From positions 4,031,501 through 4,095,500 of the forward strand of contig NZ_CP031168.1 in NCBI RefSeq assembly GCF_022354825.1: a DNA stretch of 64,000 bases. Direction: 5' to 3'. Shown in pieces: positions 1 to 8,632 of this stretch (position 1 is its first letter; each line of letters begins with the position of its first letter). A model generated the notes under the pieces. It was given only the letters and a program-made list of their open reading frames with translations. It was not told the DNA's origin and ran no database searches. Source of the stretch: Paenibacillus sp. H1-7 (GTDB lineage Bacteria > Bacillota > Bacilli > Paenibacillales > NBRC-103111). The position numbers were made by a program, and so were the translations under genes.

Positions 1-558
1 TTTTACCATCCGATCTATGCGGCTTGTGAACGCAACGGCTTGCCCTTAATCATTCATCCCGGCTCAGAGGGAGCGGGTATCTTCAATCCGCCAACAGCGG
101 TCGGTTATGTCTCCAATTATTTGCAATGGCATACTTGTTTGCCGCAAACCTATATGGCGCACCTGGTTAGCTTCGTTTGTGAAGGCGTATTCGAGAAGTA
201 TCCGGGACTGAAGGTGGTGTTCGGCGAAGGCGGCGTCAGCTGGCTGCCATCGCTGCTGTGGCGGCTGGACAAAAACTACAAGGCTTTGCGCTCCTCCGTA
301 CCGTGGCTAAAGCGCATGCCGAGCGAGTATGTGCAAGATCACTGCTTTATGACTACGCAGCCGATCGAGGAACCGGACAATCCGAAGCATCTGGACGCTA
401 TGTTCGAAATGTTTGACGCCGAGCATATGCTGCTGTTCTCAAGCGACTATCCGCATTGGGATTTTGACGATCCGACGAAAATTTTGCAGCGGCTTCCGTT
501 AGAGAAGAAGCGGAAAATTTTTAGTGAAAACGCGAAGCAGCTGTTCAAGCTGAAGTGA
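1..558 (+). CDS. Amidohydrolase family protein, C-terminal part (5' end outside window)
   Basis: The frame is open from base 1, so these 185 residues are the C-terminal part of a longer metal-dependent hydrolase or decarboxylase of the amidohydrolase_2 (ACMSD-like) TIM-barrel family. LIIHPG (residues ~16-21) places a histidine at the end of a barrel strand, FGEGGVSWLP follows at ~74-83, and SSDYPHWDF near residue 147 carries the aspartate typical of the last metal-ligand strand. The substrate cannot be told from this part. A hairpin with a T-run follows, so transcription probably ends here. The family call is from motif pattern; the exact reaction is unknown. Confidence 0.8.
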   Translation, partial: FYHPIYAACERNGLPLIIHPGSEGAGIFNPPTAVGYVSNYLQWHTCLPQTYMAHLVSFVCEGVFEKYPGLKVVFGEGGVSWLPSLLWRLDKNYKALRSSVPWLKRMPSEYVQDHCFMTTQPIEEPDNPKHLDAMFEMFDAEHMLLFSSDYPHWDFDDPTKILQRLPLEKKRKIFSENAKQLFKLK

Positions 559-582
559 TGCATGAACGATAATTTATAAAAC

Positions 583-622
583 AAGGGTGTTACATGGTTG
601 TATATGATGTAACCCCTTTTTT
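583..622 (+). terminator. Rho-independent terminator after the amidohydrolase gene
   Basis: An imperfect stem (AAGGGTGTTACAT against ATGTAACCCCTT) is followed directly by a T-run, 25 bp after the amidohydrolase stop codon. Confidence 0.7.
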
Positions 623-756
623 CGTTGCTCTAGGATCTGCGGTTTAGTCGGTTGTTTTGTTATAGCACATCAATCGATTACATTACTACTTCCAAAATGT
701 GTTAATATTAACCCGGAAAGAAATTAGTAAAGAAGGATGCTGCTAGGAGGGTGAGA

Positions 757-1601
757 ATGGGACAGGATTTAATCAAGGAAATCTTGGCTATGTTGGAAGT
801 AGATCCATCGGACTGCAAGCTTACAGGCGGATACAGCAGCAATGTATTTGAAGTTGGCCGTAGCGAAAAGTTTATAGTGAAAATTTTGGAAAAGTCAGTT
901 GTTAATGAATCCAGCATATTAGCTGAAATGGAATGGCTTGATTTCCTTTTCTCGAGGGGGATTCATGCTGCTAGACCGATACGTAAACTGGGAAAAGATT
1001 ATATTCAACAGATTAACGATGACTACTACTTCGTTAGTTATGAGAAGATAAACGGATTGCATGTCAGACCTGCCGATAAAGAGAATTGGGGAGCACGTTT
1101 GTTCGAACAATGGGGCGAAGCGATGGGACAAATTCATGCTGCTTCAAAAGCTTATAAAGCAAACAATGCGTTTCCAACCTGGAATGAAAATAAGACTTTA
1201 CTTGCGTTAGAGTCATTGCAACTTCATCCTCTACTAGTCGAGAAATGGTCCAAATACATGAATGAGCAAAAGCAGCTCCCAGCTTCATCGGATCATTTTG
1301 AGCTGATTCATGGTGATCTTCATCATGGGAACTTGCTGCTCAGCGAAAATGCTCTTTGTGTTATTGATTTCGGTGACAGCGAGTATCACTGGTTTATGAA
1401 GGGATATGTTCGGTGGAACCCGGATACGAGCTTTACAAGGGACATAAATTATTTCATTCATATAGACATTTATACTCATTCACTTATCACTCTCTCTATT
1501 TAGACAAAAGTCAACTAACGGAAAAACAATTGGAGCACCTGAAAAATATGGAGTTCTCGCTGGTTAACGACGAGCCTTACTTAAATTTGAATTTAAGCTA
1601 G
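757..1601 (+). pseudogene. Aminoglycoside-phosphotransferase-like kinase, frameshifted and probably internally deleted
   Basis: Residues 1-215 in the first frame look like an APH/choline-kinase fold protein: an N-lobe with FIVKIL, then the catalytic loop HGDLHHGNLL (~189-198) and the metal-binding IDFGDSEYHWF. Right after this the frame runs into unrelated sequence and stops at 1503. The expected C-terminal helix (RHLYSFTYHSLYL...) appears in the third frame from about 1413 to 1601. Family members usually have ~90-100 residues between IDFGD and the end; here about half are missing, so an internal deletion plus frame change is inferred. ATG 757 is preferred over GTG 751 because AGGAGG lies 6 nt upstream of it. 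Probably non-functional. Confidence 0.65.
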
Positions 1602-1650
1602 ACGTTTATCTAACGGGGTAAAAGGCATCAGGTGAAAAGGAGATCTGGTT

Positions 1651-2435
1651 ATGAACTATGTTTACGAAAATGATTTGCTAACAGAAAGCTTGTCAAAGCT
1701 ATCCACACTGGAGATATCCTATCATTGAGAAGAATCCTTGCTGAGAATCCGGGTTTGGCTGCAGCAAGAATTGTCAAAAGAAACAGTAACAACGAGGACA
1801 GCAGCTGCAAAATATCTCGAACACTTTTGCATGTGGTCGCCGATTGGCCCGGTCACTTTCCTAATGGTGCGGCTACTGTGGGTACTTTAGTCGAATTCGG
1901 AGCAGATGTGATTGCTCGGACCATTGGCTCTCACACCGAGACTCCGTTACATTGGGCTTCTAGCTGCGATGATACTGATGTGCTTGACGCTCTTCTGGAT
2001 GCCGGTGCCGACATCGAAGCGGCGGGCGCAGTGATCGCCGGTGGGACACCATTAGACGATGCAGTAGCGTTCGCACAATGGCGGGTGGCACATAGATTGG
2101 TAGAACGTGGAGCGCAGATCGCGCTATGGCATGCAGCGGCGTTAGGATTGATGGATGCTATCGAGGCCTACTTCGCCGGTGCCGCACTTTCGGATCAATA
2201 CCCTTGGGGAGCAAACGGTCCTTCACCTCCGGACAAGATCACCGTAGCCTTTTGGTGTGCTTGTCATGGAGGACAGCGTCACACCGCAGAGTACCTTCTA
2301 GACCGAGGAGCTGAACTGAATTGGATATCGGTTTGGGATGGATTGACCCCGTTGGATGCAGCTCAACGCAGCTCCAGTGCTGATCTGGTTGAGTGGTTGC
2401 GATGGAAAGGCGCCAAATCTGCAAGCGAGCTGTGA
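1651..2435 (+). pseudogene. Ankyrin-repeat protein with an early frameshift
   Basis: The gene should start at ATG 1651 (AAAGGAG 8 nt upstream) and read MNYVYENDLLTE, but that frame ends at a TGA near 1726. The rest of the protein lies in another frame, open from 1674: LVKAIHTGDILSLRRIL, then several ankyrin-type repeats such as TPLHWASSCDDTDVLDALLD and GLTPLDAAQ. One extra A in the GAAAG run at 1684-1688 would join the two frames as TEKLVKA. The downstream frame has no start codon with a ribosome binding site. Ankyrin repeats bind protein partners; the partner is unknown. Either a true null allele or a sequencing indel. Confidence 0.7.
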
Positions 2436-2604
2436 ACGGTAAATCATTACTACTGAGTGAACAGGAGGGTACAAGTTGAGAATTTGAAAATGCGTTAACC
2501 GCGTTTATTGTTTTATTGCGTAACTAAGCTTAAGGTGGGGAGTGAAAATTCCTGTTGTTATAGCAAAACAGGCATATGTCCCAATAGGAGACATATGCCT
2601 GTCT

Positions 2605-3687
2605 TTATTCAGCCCAAGGCTGCCGCTGCGATTTGACCGGTTCTCCGGTCCGAATCGCCTGCTCGATCAGAAGACCAAGATAATGATCCTGCGACGCTTC
2701 CGCCAGACTGTAAAAGCTCGGTCCGCCCGACGCATATTCGGCCATCTTCAGCAAGCAGGTCGCGATCGCAATTTCATCGTCATATAACCTTGCAGGGACG
2801 AATGGATTGCTATAAACCCAGCGTTCTCCGGCCATATAGCCTTGCAAATAATGCCCTTCTTGATTTTCTTCCTCGCCACTGTTGATCCGTTTGAACTCCA
2901 GATGAAGCGGTGTCTTGTAGTCGGCAAGAACACTCAACCGGCGATCGAATATTTCTCCTCTGTCGCCGCGAACGGAGAGATGGTTGGAGCGGATCCACGA
3001 ACGATGTTGATCCTTTGCGAAATCATAGATTGCAAGCTTATTGCCGAACTCAAGCCAAGCCATATCCCGGGGCTCCGCTATGATTTTCTCCTCTTGCGGC
3101 GGTCCGCCGCGCCCGGGTCCGGCAATAACCGGCGATTCGAACCGCATCCCGCGGATATCGGCGTCTTCGAACCCGATGCCGAGCATTTTTCGCATGAGGC
3201 TTACAGCATGATACGTTTGCGATATGGACACCGTTGCCTGAGTCACCGTGCCAAGCATCCCGGCTTTGATCGCCGCCTGCCGTGCCATATGAAGCGGGTG
3301 AAATTGATACTGCTCTGCGACCTGTACTCTTGCTTCCCGCTTCGAGAGCTGATCGTACAGCTCCAGCATGGATTCCAAATCTGGAGCAGGCGGTGTTTCG
3401 ACCAAAGCCGCTATCCCCCTGTCCGCCAGATCTAGCAAATAACCCGAAGCAGCACCACGGCTGACGGAGATTACTGCGAAATCCGGCTTCTCCACGGCAA
3501 GGGCATCTTCAAGCGTTCTGAAAGCGGGGATGTTCCACTGTCGCTCCATAGCTTTGGCCTGCACCTCGTCTCTTATGACCAATCCGTTGATTCGGAAGCT
3601 GTCCGGCAGTGCCTGTGCAATCCGCAAAAAATACTGTGCCCGAAAGCCTGCACCTCCGATAATGATGAATGTTGCTGTATGTGCCAT
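2605..3687 (-). CDS. Gfo/Idh/MocA family oxidoreductase
   Basis: A 360-residue NAD(P)-dependent sugar or inositol dehydrogenase-type protein, usual length for the family. The N-terminal Rossmann motif is FIIIGGAGFRAQYF (residues ~6-19), followed by VEKPDFAVISVS and ETPPAPDLESM where the family has its dinucleotide site, and a C-terminal dimerisation domain. The family's usual EKP motif is replaced by ETP. ATG 3687 is chosen because it lies six residues before the glycine motif; in-frame starts at 3717 and 3753 would add residues unlike the family and have weak ribosome binding sites. The gene stands alone. The substrate is not predictable. Confidence 0.8.
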   Translation of the reverse strand: MAHTATFIIIGGAGFRAQYFLRIAQALPDSFRINGLVIRDEVQAKAMERQWNIPAFRTLEDALAVEKPDFAVISVSRGAASGYLLDLADRGIAALVETPPAPDLESMLELYDQLSKREARVQVAEQYQFHPLHMARQAAIKAGMLGTVTQATVSISQTYHAVSLMRKMLGIGFEDADIRGMRFESPVIAGPGRGGPPQEEKIIAEPRDMAWLEFGNKLAIYDFAKDQHRSWIRSNHLSVRGDRGEIFDRRLSVLADYKTPLHLEFKRINSGEEENQEGHYLQGYMAGERWVYSNPFVPARLYDDEIAIATCLLKMAEYASGGPSFYSLAEASQDHYLGLLIEQAIRTGEPVKSQRQPWAE

Positions 3688-3814
3688 TGCCGATAAGTCA
3701 CACCCTTCTATTTCCATTTGACCTAAGAATAATCTATCGGCGGAAATTGTCAATACAGCTATACAATAATAACTTTGCTTGAAGTCATGGAGTTATCTCG
3801 GGCGTTTATAAAAA

Positions 3815-3843
3815 TTACTTTTTTATCCATAATGTGGTACCAT
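3815..3843 (+). promoter_or_regulatory. Sigma-A type promoter for the small membrane protein gene
   Basis: TTACTT (3815-3820), a 17-bp spacer and TACCAT (3838-3843), with TG one base before the -10 box (extended -10). It lies 28 bp before the GTG at 3871, which supports that start over the upstream in-frame TTG at 3775. Confidence 0.5.
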
Positions 3844-3870
3844 GAAGGGAGTTATCTAAAGGGGAGGAAG

Positions 3871-4005
3871 GTGCCGGATGGATCCGTCGTTGACTCGGGC
3901 ACGAATGAATCATTGAATGGTTTTACAAGGAAAAGTATTTTAGTAGGGTTAGCTATCGGAGTACCGTCGGGTATTTTGCTTTTTTTGGCAATGATGAGGA
4001 GATAA
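3871..4005 (+). CDS. Small single-pass membrane protein
   Basis: A 44-residue protein with a polar N-terminus and one strongly hydrophobic segment (SILVGLAIGVPSGILLFLAM, residues ~23-42) ending in two arginines. GTG 3871 follows GGGGAGG at short spacing and lies downstream of a plausible promoter; the frame is also open upstream to a TTG at 3775, but that would precede the promoter. No family is recognised. It precedes the lipoprotein gene at 4068 by 62 bp and could be cotranscribed with it. Confidence 0.45.
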   Translation: MPDGSVVDSGTNESLNGFTRKSILVGLAIGVPSGILLFLAMMRR

Positions 4006-4067
4006 GCCTGGAAACTCCAACTTCCTTCAGGTTGACAACAAACGGATATCAATGGCAGGTGAATACA

Positions 4068-4607
4068 ATGCAAGTAAAAATCGGATTATTGATTGCTGCA
4101 ATTCTTGTGGTACTCACAGGGTGCTTTAGCAGTGCAAAAGATCCAGTTGTCGCAACAATAAGTCCGGCGCAAGACACCGTCTCATCAAACGAGTTTAGAT
4201 TATCAGCCAGAGAACAAGAGGTTTATATTAACTTTGAACAAGACTTAAAAGAACAGCATTTAAAAGAACTAGACCCAATTAGTATCGCCAAGTTGTATGT
4301 CCAAGCAAGTTTGGATGGTAAAAACGAGGTGGTTTATGCACTATACACGGATAGAAAAGGACATGTTCAATGGACAAAAGAAGAGCATGAACAATTTGCC
4401 GCTTCGGATAGAGGAACAAAGGACCAAATTCTTAAAATCTTTAAACATATTGAAACAGGGAAATTCATACAAACAAGTGATTCTGAGGGATACATTGAGT
4501 ATCAGTCAAACAAAGATGCTGAGAATAAACCTGAAAACAAGTCCGGCTTTAAAATGATCAAAGATGAGGATGGGATATGGAACGTTTCATTTCAGCCCAT
4601 TCAATAA
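4068..4607 (+). CDS. Putative lipoprotein of unknown function
   Basis: A 179-residue protein whose N-terminus is a signal peptide with lipobox VLTGC (Cys19), so it is probably a membrane-anchored lipoprotein on the outer face of the cell membrane. ATG 4068 is preferred because AGGTGA lies 6 nt upstream and the signal peptide then has normal length. The rest is hydrophilic and charged, with a region (YVQASLDGKNEVVYALYTD) resembling small NTF2-like or DUF4878-type lipoproteins; this is a weak resemblance only. It precedes the DinB gene by 19 bp on the same strand, so the two probably form an operon. Confidence 0.7.
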   Translation: MQVKIGLLIAAILVVLTGCFSSAKDPVVATISPAQDTVSSNEFRLSAREQEVYINFEQDLKEQHLKELDPISIAKLYVQASLDGKNEVVYALYTDRKGHVQWTKEEHEQFAASDRGTKDQILKIFKHIETGKFIQTSDSEGYIEYQSNKDAENKPENKSGFKMIKDEDGIWNVSFQPIQ

Positions 4608-4626
4608 AAAAAGGATGTGTGTTTAG

Positions 4627-5136
4627 TTGGATATCTCAATGCCTGTGATCGATAGCATCCTAAGCAAATTTAAGGCTGATAAAAAATGGCTTCTTCAAGC
4701 AATTGAACAGCTAACGGAAGAAGATATTTGTTGGTCCCCAACTAACGAAAGCAACAGTATTGCGAATCTGATCTCTCATATTAGAGGGACGGCTCACGCA
4801 AGAATTGAGATCTTACTCTACGAAATACCTGACACTAGAGACAGAGCTAAAGAGTTCGAGCCAGGACTGACCCTTTCAAAAGAGCAAGCCTTGCTAAAAG
4901 CAACTGAAGCCTTCGATATTATTATTGCATATCTGGAATACCTGAAAACCTATCCTGAAATGCTATTATCGCAGCCTTTTCTTGATAAACCGCCGCTAAC
5001 CTTCAGCGCCGTGAATAATCAGACAACTGCGCTTAACTTGATGATACAGATGGTAAGGGAAATCAATTACCACGTTGGCCAAATAAACTATATAGCAAAG
5101 ATGAGGAAGGGCCCATTAGTGTGGAAATACGATTGA
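4627..5136 (+). CDS. DinB-fold protein (DUF1572-like)
   Basis: A 169-residue four-helix DinB/YfiT-fold protein. The putative metal-binding histidines are visible: ISHIRGTAHARI (H51 and H56 region) and the C-terminal REINYHVGQINYIAKM. Members of this superfamily are thiol-dependent, metal-binding proteins, often stress-induced; the substrate is unknown. TTG 4627 with AAGGA about 11 nt upstream is used; ATG 4639 is the alternative. A convergent terminator separates it from the SDR gene. Confidence 0.75.
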   Translation: MDISMPVIDSILSKFKADKKWLLQAIEQLTEEDICWSPTNESNSIANLISHIRGTAHARIEILLYEIPDTRDRAKEFEPGLTLSKEQALLKATEAFDIIIAYLEYLKTYPEMLLSQPFLDKPPLTFSAVNNQTTALNLMIQMVREINYHVGQINYIAKMRKGPLVWKYD

Positions 5137-5160
5137 AGAGATAGCATCCTTTAATAAAGA

Positions 5161-5193
5161 AAACCCGCCGACAATGCGGCGAGTTTATCTTTT
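5161..5193. terminator. Bidirectional terminator between the DinB and SDR genes
   Basis: AAACCCGCCG pairs with CGGCGAGTTT (one mismatch) around a 6-nt loop, with T-rich sequence on the right and A-rich sequence on the left, so it can serve both converging genes. Confidence 0.75.
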
Positions 5194-5234
5194 GTATTTG
5201 CGTCATATTAGCGTAAGTGTATTTGTACAATCTT

Positions 5235-5996
5235 TTACTCAATCATATGTTTCAAGGCATTATACATAGTTTCAACATGTTCGTCGACCTCATCGCGCGA
5301 CATGCGCAAGCGGTTCACAGAGGTACCATATCCAATTTCCTTCTTACCCTCTTCCAATCCCTTAAAAATGCCATCAGCAAAGGCATCTAAAGGCTCTCCA
5401 TGAGTATGCAATCCGGCTCCACCCAAATCGGTATTTACTGCCGGAGGAGCAACTTCAATAACTTCAACAGATGTATTCGAAAGCTGATGTCTTAGACTTA
5501 TTGTAAAGGAATGCAGCGCTGCTTTGGTTGCTGAATAGATTGGAGCAATAGCAAACGGTGTAAAAGCTAGCCCGGATGTCACATTAATGATAGCCGCTGC
5601 TTCTTTGGCTGCAAAAAATGGAGCGAACAGCATGGAAAGATGGAAGGGGGCTTCCAAATTGGTTGTTATTTCTTTATTGAAGTAGCTCCAATTGTTCTTT
5701 GCATCCGCTGTTAATACATTAAAACGTCGCTGAATCCCTGCATTATTAACCAGCACATTCACTTCCGGATAGGTAGTCGTTACCCAATCAAACAATGCTG
5801 TACGATCGGATTCATTATCTAAATTTGTCACACGAGTAATGAGACCGGGAAATGTTTCTTTCGCATTGAGAAGTACTTGTTCACGTCTTCCGCAAATGAT
5901 GACTTTATTCCCAGCTTTGATAAAGCGTTCTGCAAAGGCTAACCCGATTCCAGTACTGCCGCCGGTTATAAGAATTGTATTTCCCGAAAGATTCAT
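5235..5996 (-). CDS. SDR family oxidoreductase (DltE-like)
   Basis: A 253-residue short-chain dehydrogenase: TGGSTGIGLAF (residues ~10-20) binds the dinucleotide, NNAG (~86-89) follows, and YSATKAALHSF contains the catalytic Tyr and Lys. The best resemblance is to the DltE/YfeH-like SDRs of Bacillus. ATG 5996 is used because AGAGGA lies 6 nt before it, whereas it abuts the ATG at 6002. It is the second gene of a MerR-SDR unit: the merR-like gene lies 26 bp upstream on the same strand and the operon has a MerR-type promoter. Confidence 0.85.
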   Translation of the reverse strand: MNLSGNTILITGGSTGIGLAFAERFIKAGNKVIICGRREQVLLNAKETFPGLITRVTNLDNESDRTALFDWVTTTYPEVNVLVNNAGIQRRFNVLTADAKNNWSYFNKEITTNLEAPFHLSMLFAPFFAAKEAAAIINVTSGLAFTPFAIAPIYSATKAALHSFTISLRHQLSNTSVEVIEVAPPAVNTDLGGAGLHTHGEPLDAFADGIFKGLEEGKKEIGYGTSVNRLRMSRDEVDEHVETMYNALKHMIE

Positions 5997-6022
5997 AATC
6001 ATTCCTCTTTTCCATTATTTTA

Positions 6023-6396
6023 TCAATCCTTTGTTTCCTGAATACGGTTTGAATACCGATCAATTTTGAAGTCAATGCCTTTTAAAGATTCTGTCATCAA
6101 GGAAATTTCAGACAGTACCGCCTGCTTGTGCTTATTCATCATCGCAAGCCGGAGCTCCATAGTGCCATCTCCTTCTACTATCCAATCCATGTATTGCTTA
6201 ATATCGCTTATGGGCATGTGCGTGTTTTTCAAACAAACAACGGTCTCGAGAAGCGACATTTGGTCTTCTGAAAATAATCGCCTTCCTGCATTATCACGCT
6301 CGATTAGAGGCAGTAATCCTTTTTTTCATAATAACGTAACGTGGATTCTGGAATATTGAGTTTATCTGAAGCTTCGCTTATGGAATAATACTTCAT
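6023..6396 (-). pseudogene. MerR family transcriptional regulator, frameshifted
   Basis: From ATG 6396 (GGAGG 8 nt upstream) the frame reads a typical MerR winged-helix start, MKYYSISEASDKLNIPES then TLRYYEKK, and hits a stop after DYCL. In the next frame the protein continues GLLPLIERDNAGRRLF and then the C-terminal helix to 6023. One extra A in the seven-A run (seven T on the plus strand, about 6320-6326) restores a ~124-residue regulator of the NmlR/AdhR type, which sense electrophiles or aldehydes. The intact operator upstream and the SDR gene downstream suggest a MerR-controlled detoxification operon. Either recent inactivation or a homopolymer sequencing error. Confidence 0.8.
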
Positions 6397-6438
6397 TCTG
6401 GAGGCCTCCACATCCTATCTTTCATTGTCGACAAGAAT

Positions 6439-6469
6439 ATGATACGACTTAAACCATGGTTTAAGTCAA
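6439..6469 (-). promoter_or_regulatory. MerR-type promoter with 19-bp spacer and palindromic operator
   Basis: On the minus strand TTGACT (6464-6469) and TATCAT (6439-6444) are separated by 19 bp, the long spacer characteristic of MerR-activated promoters. A perfect 22-bp palindrome (6446-6467), GACTTAAACCA plus its exact reverse complement, fills the spacer and overlaps the -35 box. It lies about 45 bp upstream of the merR-like start codon, so the regulator and SDR genes are probably autoregulated together. Confidence 0.85.
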
Positions 6470-6681
6470 CTATAAAAGATGTGCGTCTCTCTATTCCTAT
6501 TGAAACCCTACTTCAATTTTGCTTCCGCAGAAGGATGCGATCGGGTTTAAGCAACCTTGTGAGTAAGGACTCAACAAAGCGCAATGTAAGTAAGAGATAG
6601 TTCATTGTATTAGAGTTAGCAATCTAAAAGAAATCAACTCATCATCTATTTGCTATGATTGAAAAAAAGGAGTTGATCAAA

Positions 6682-7104
6682 ATGACAGTAAAACTAACAC
6701 CGTACTTTAATATGGAAGGGAATGCAAGGGAAGCTATTCAGTTTTATGAACAAGCGATAGGTGCCGAAGTCGTCTCCATCGTAACTTACGGAGATATGCC
6801 GGAAATGCCTAATACCTTCACGGATTCGTTGAAGAATCTGGTGGCTCACGCAAAGCTGCGGGTTGGTGAAGCGGAGATCATGTTTTCGGATGCACCAACA
6901 GGATCGCAAATTCCCAAGGGCAAACAGGTAACCATTTGTATTACAACTAACGATGTGGAAACGTCAAAACGATTTTTTGAAGCCTTACGCCAAGGCGGCC
7001 AAGTGAATATGCCGTTTGAAGAAACTCCTTTTAGCCCAGCTTTCGGTGATGTCACGGACAAATTTGGAGTAACCTTTCAGATATATACTGAAATCGAGAG
7101 TTAA
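6682..7104 (+). CDS. VOC family protein (PhnB-like)
   Basis: A 140-residue PhnB/YjdN-type member of the vicinal oxygen chelate superfamily. It starts LTPYFNMEGNAREAIQFYEQAIGAEV, continues with GDMPEMP and ends FGVTFQIYTE, the pattern of this subgroup. Function is unknown for most such proteins; the fold can bind a metal or antibiotics. ATG 6682 is preferred over the upstream in-frame ATG 6655 because AAGGAG lies 9 nt before it. The gene stands alone and ends at a small hairpin. Confidence 0.8.
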   Translation: MTVKLTPYFNMEGNAREAIQFYEQAIGAEVVSIVTYGDMPEMPNTFTDSLKNLVAHAKLRVGEAEIMFSDAPTGSQIPKGKQVTICITTNDVETSKRFFEALRQGGQVNMPFEETPFSPAFGDVTDKFGVTFQIYTEIES

Positions 7105-7119
7105 AAGTGTCTTCGTTAA

Positions 7120-7147
7120 TAACCCGGCCTTAAACAAGGCTGGGTTA
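7120..7147 (+). terminator. Hairpin after the PhnB-like gene
   Basis: AACCCGGCCTT pairs with AAGGCTGGGTT (one G-T pair) around AAAC. The tail AATTGCATTTC is only moderately T-rich, so this is a probable rather than certain terminator. Confidence 0.5.
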
Positions 7148-7265
7148 ATTGCATTTCATTGCCAGCAAGCATAGCACCATAGGAACGATTCAAGAGGAGG
7201 CAGCGAAGTTTATAAATGGTTATAATATACTTGATGACTACTTCAGAATAAGGAAGTGTTAATTA

Positions 7266-7973
7266 ATGAATATAAATATGGTTATGGACGAGCTCGAGGC
7301 TCTCGGCAAAGAACGAACTAAGAAAATTTACATATCCAATGGGGCGCATGAACCGCTTTTTGGTGTAGCAACAGGCGGGATGAAGCCCATCGCCAAAAAA
7401 ATCAAAAAAAATCAACCGTTAGCCGAGGAGCTCTATAATACGGGGAATTACGACGCCATGTACTTTGCGGGTGTCATTGCTGATCCGAAGGCCATGACCG
7501 AGGCAGATTTTGAGCGTTGGATCGATGCGGCTTATTTTTTCATGCTATCCGATTATGTAGTTGCAGTTACCCTGGCGGAAACTGATATTGCGCAAGAAGT
7601 TGCCGATAAATGGATCGCAAGCGGAGAAGAACTGAGAATGTCTGCGGGCTGGAGCTGTTACTGCTGGCTGTTGGGGAGTCGGCCGGACAGTGAATTTTCT
7701 GAAAGTAAATTGGTCAAGATGCTTGACTTGGTTGAACAAACGATTCACGATTCCCCTGAACGAACCAAATACGCTATGAACAATTTTATTTATACGGTAG
7801 CAATATCCTATAAGCCTCTCCATGATAAAGCGGTTAGGACCGCAATGGCAGTGGGTCCAGTAGAAGTCAACCGGGATAAGGCCAAAAGCAAGTTTCTTAA
7901 CGCTTCCGAAAATATACAGAAGGCAGTAGATAAAGGACAAGTTGGTTTCAAGCGAAAATATGTAAGGTGTTAA
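7266..7973 (+). CDS. DNA alkylation repair protein-like (HEAT-like fold)
   Basis: A 235-residue protein resembling the DNA alkylation repair family (AlkD-like, pfam08713): the N-terminal G-x-KPIAKKIKKNQPLAEEL (residues ~39-55) and helix pairs with ADFERWID and YAMNNFIYTVAISY match that family's layout. AlkD enzymes excise alkylated bases using HEAT-like repeats; whether this divergent subgroup is a glycosylase is not certain. No strong Shine-Dalgarno is visible before ATG 7266 (GGAAGTG about 5 nt upstream). It is monocistronic. Confidence 0.65.
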   Translation: MNINMVMDELEALGKERTKKIYISNGAHEPLFGVATGGMKPIAKKIKKNQPLAEELYNTGNYDAMYFAGVIADPKAMTEADFERWIDAAYFFMLSDYVVAVTLAETDIAQEVADKWIASGEELRMSAGWSCYCWLLGSRPDSEFSESKLVKMLDLVEQTIHDSPERTKYAMNNFIYTVAISYKPLHDKAVRTAMAVGPVEVNRDKAKSKFLNASENIQKAVDKGQVGFKRKYVRC

Positions 7974-8111
7974 GCAATTCAGGCTTAAAGCTTAGGGGGA
8001 CGCTAGCGAGTCAGCCAGCTGCTCCCTTTTTTACTGGCTGGAATGCATCTCTGTATTTGATCTTCTATTAGTAGAAGTCACTACCGTAATTTACTCAATA
8101 AGATCGAATAG

Positions 8112-8357
8112 TGCAAGGGAAGAGTTCTGGAGGCAATGGTGGGCTCAGGGCGTGTGCTCATTCCGCTGCTTGAATCAGGACTAACGGTGGATGGAGTAGA
8201 TTACTCTCCTCAAATGCTGGCATCCTGCCGACATCGTTGTGAAGAGCGGGGATTAAGACCCGAATTGTATGAGTCGAACTTACAAGAGCTTTCTTTACCG
8301 CATAAATATGAGGCAATCATCGTTGCCGGCGGATCCTTTTTGCTGATTGAAAAGCGT
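8112..8357 (+). pseudogene. Class I SAM-dependent methyltransferase fragment
   Basis: The frame from 8112 to about 8357 encodes GRVLEAMVGSGRVLIPLLE, VDGVDYSPQMLASC and IIVAGGSFLLIEKR: motif I, the acidic motif II loop and motif IV of a class I methyltransferase. The ~40 residues that normally precede motif I are absent (TAG at 8109), and after LIEKR the sequence turns into the antisense of a transposase fragment. Both ends are thus lost. ATG 8136 is inside motif I and cannot be the native start. Non-functional remnant. Confidence 0.75.
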
Positions 8358-8613
8358 CTAAGTGTTCCCAAAAGGTGCGATTGCAGTCTCTACAGCGATA
8401 CCTCTGACGCTTTATAAGAAGGCCTACACGCTTGCCGTGAATAGGCAAGTCCATACAGATCTGTTCCCTGATATCGTGTTTGTAGAGGTTGGCTATACAT
8501 CCACAATGAGGGCAAGCCAAAGGTGGAGAGTTCGTCACCACTTGTATTAGAAAATCAAATTCATTCTCACTAATACTTAGGATGTTGAATTTTGAAAGAT
8601 TTAGAATGTCCAT
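8353..8613 (-). mobile_element. ISL3-family transposase, N-terminal fragment
   Basis: The minus strand encodes the N-terminal ~85 residues of an ISL3 transposase: MDILNLSKFNILSISEN, then the zinc-finger CPHCGCIANLYKH, the KRQRYRCRDCNRTFWE segment and then a break where the methyltransferase remnant begins. The catalytic DDE domain (~300 residues) is missing. ATG 8613 is the likely original start. No terminal inverted repeats were found by eye. It is an insertion-sequence scar rather than an active element. Confidence 0.8.
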
Positions 8614-8632
8614 ATGAATTTCTTCTATGCAT

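Noticed and set aside
2842-3435. 197-codon plus-strand frame
   Set aside because: Antisense of the Gfo/Idh/MocA oxidoreductase gene, with no family features.
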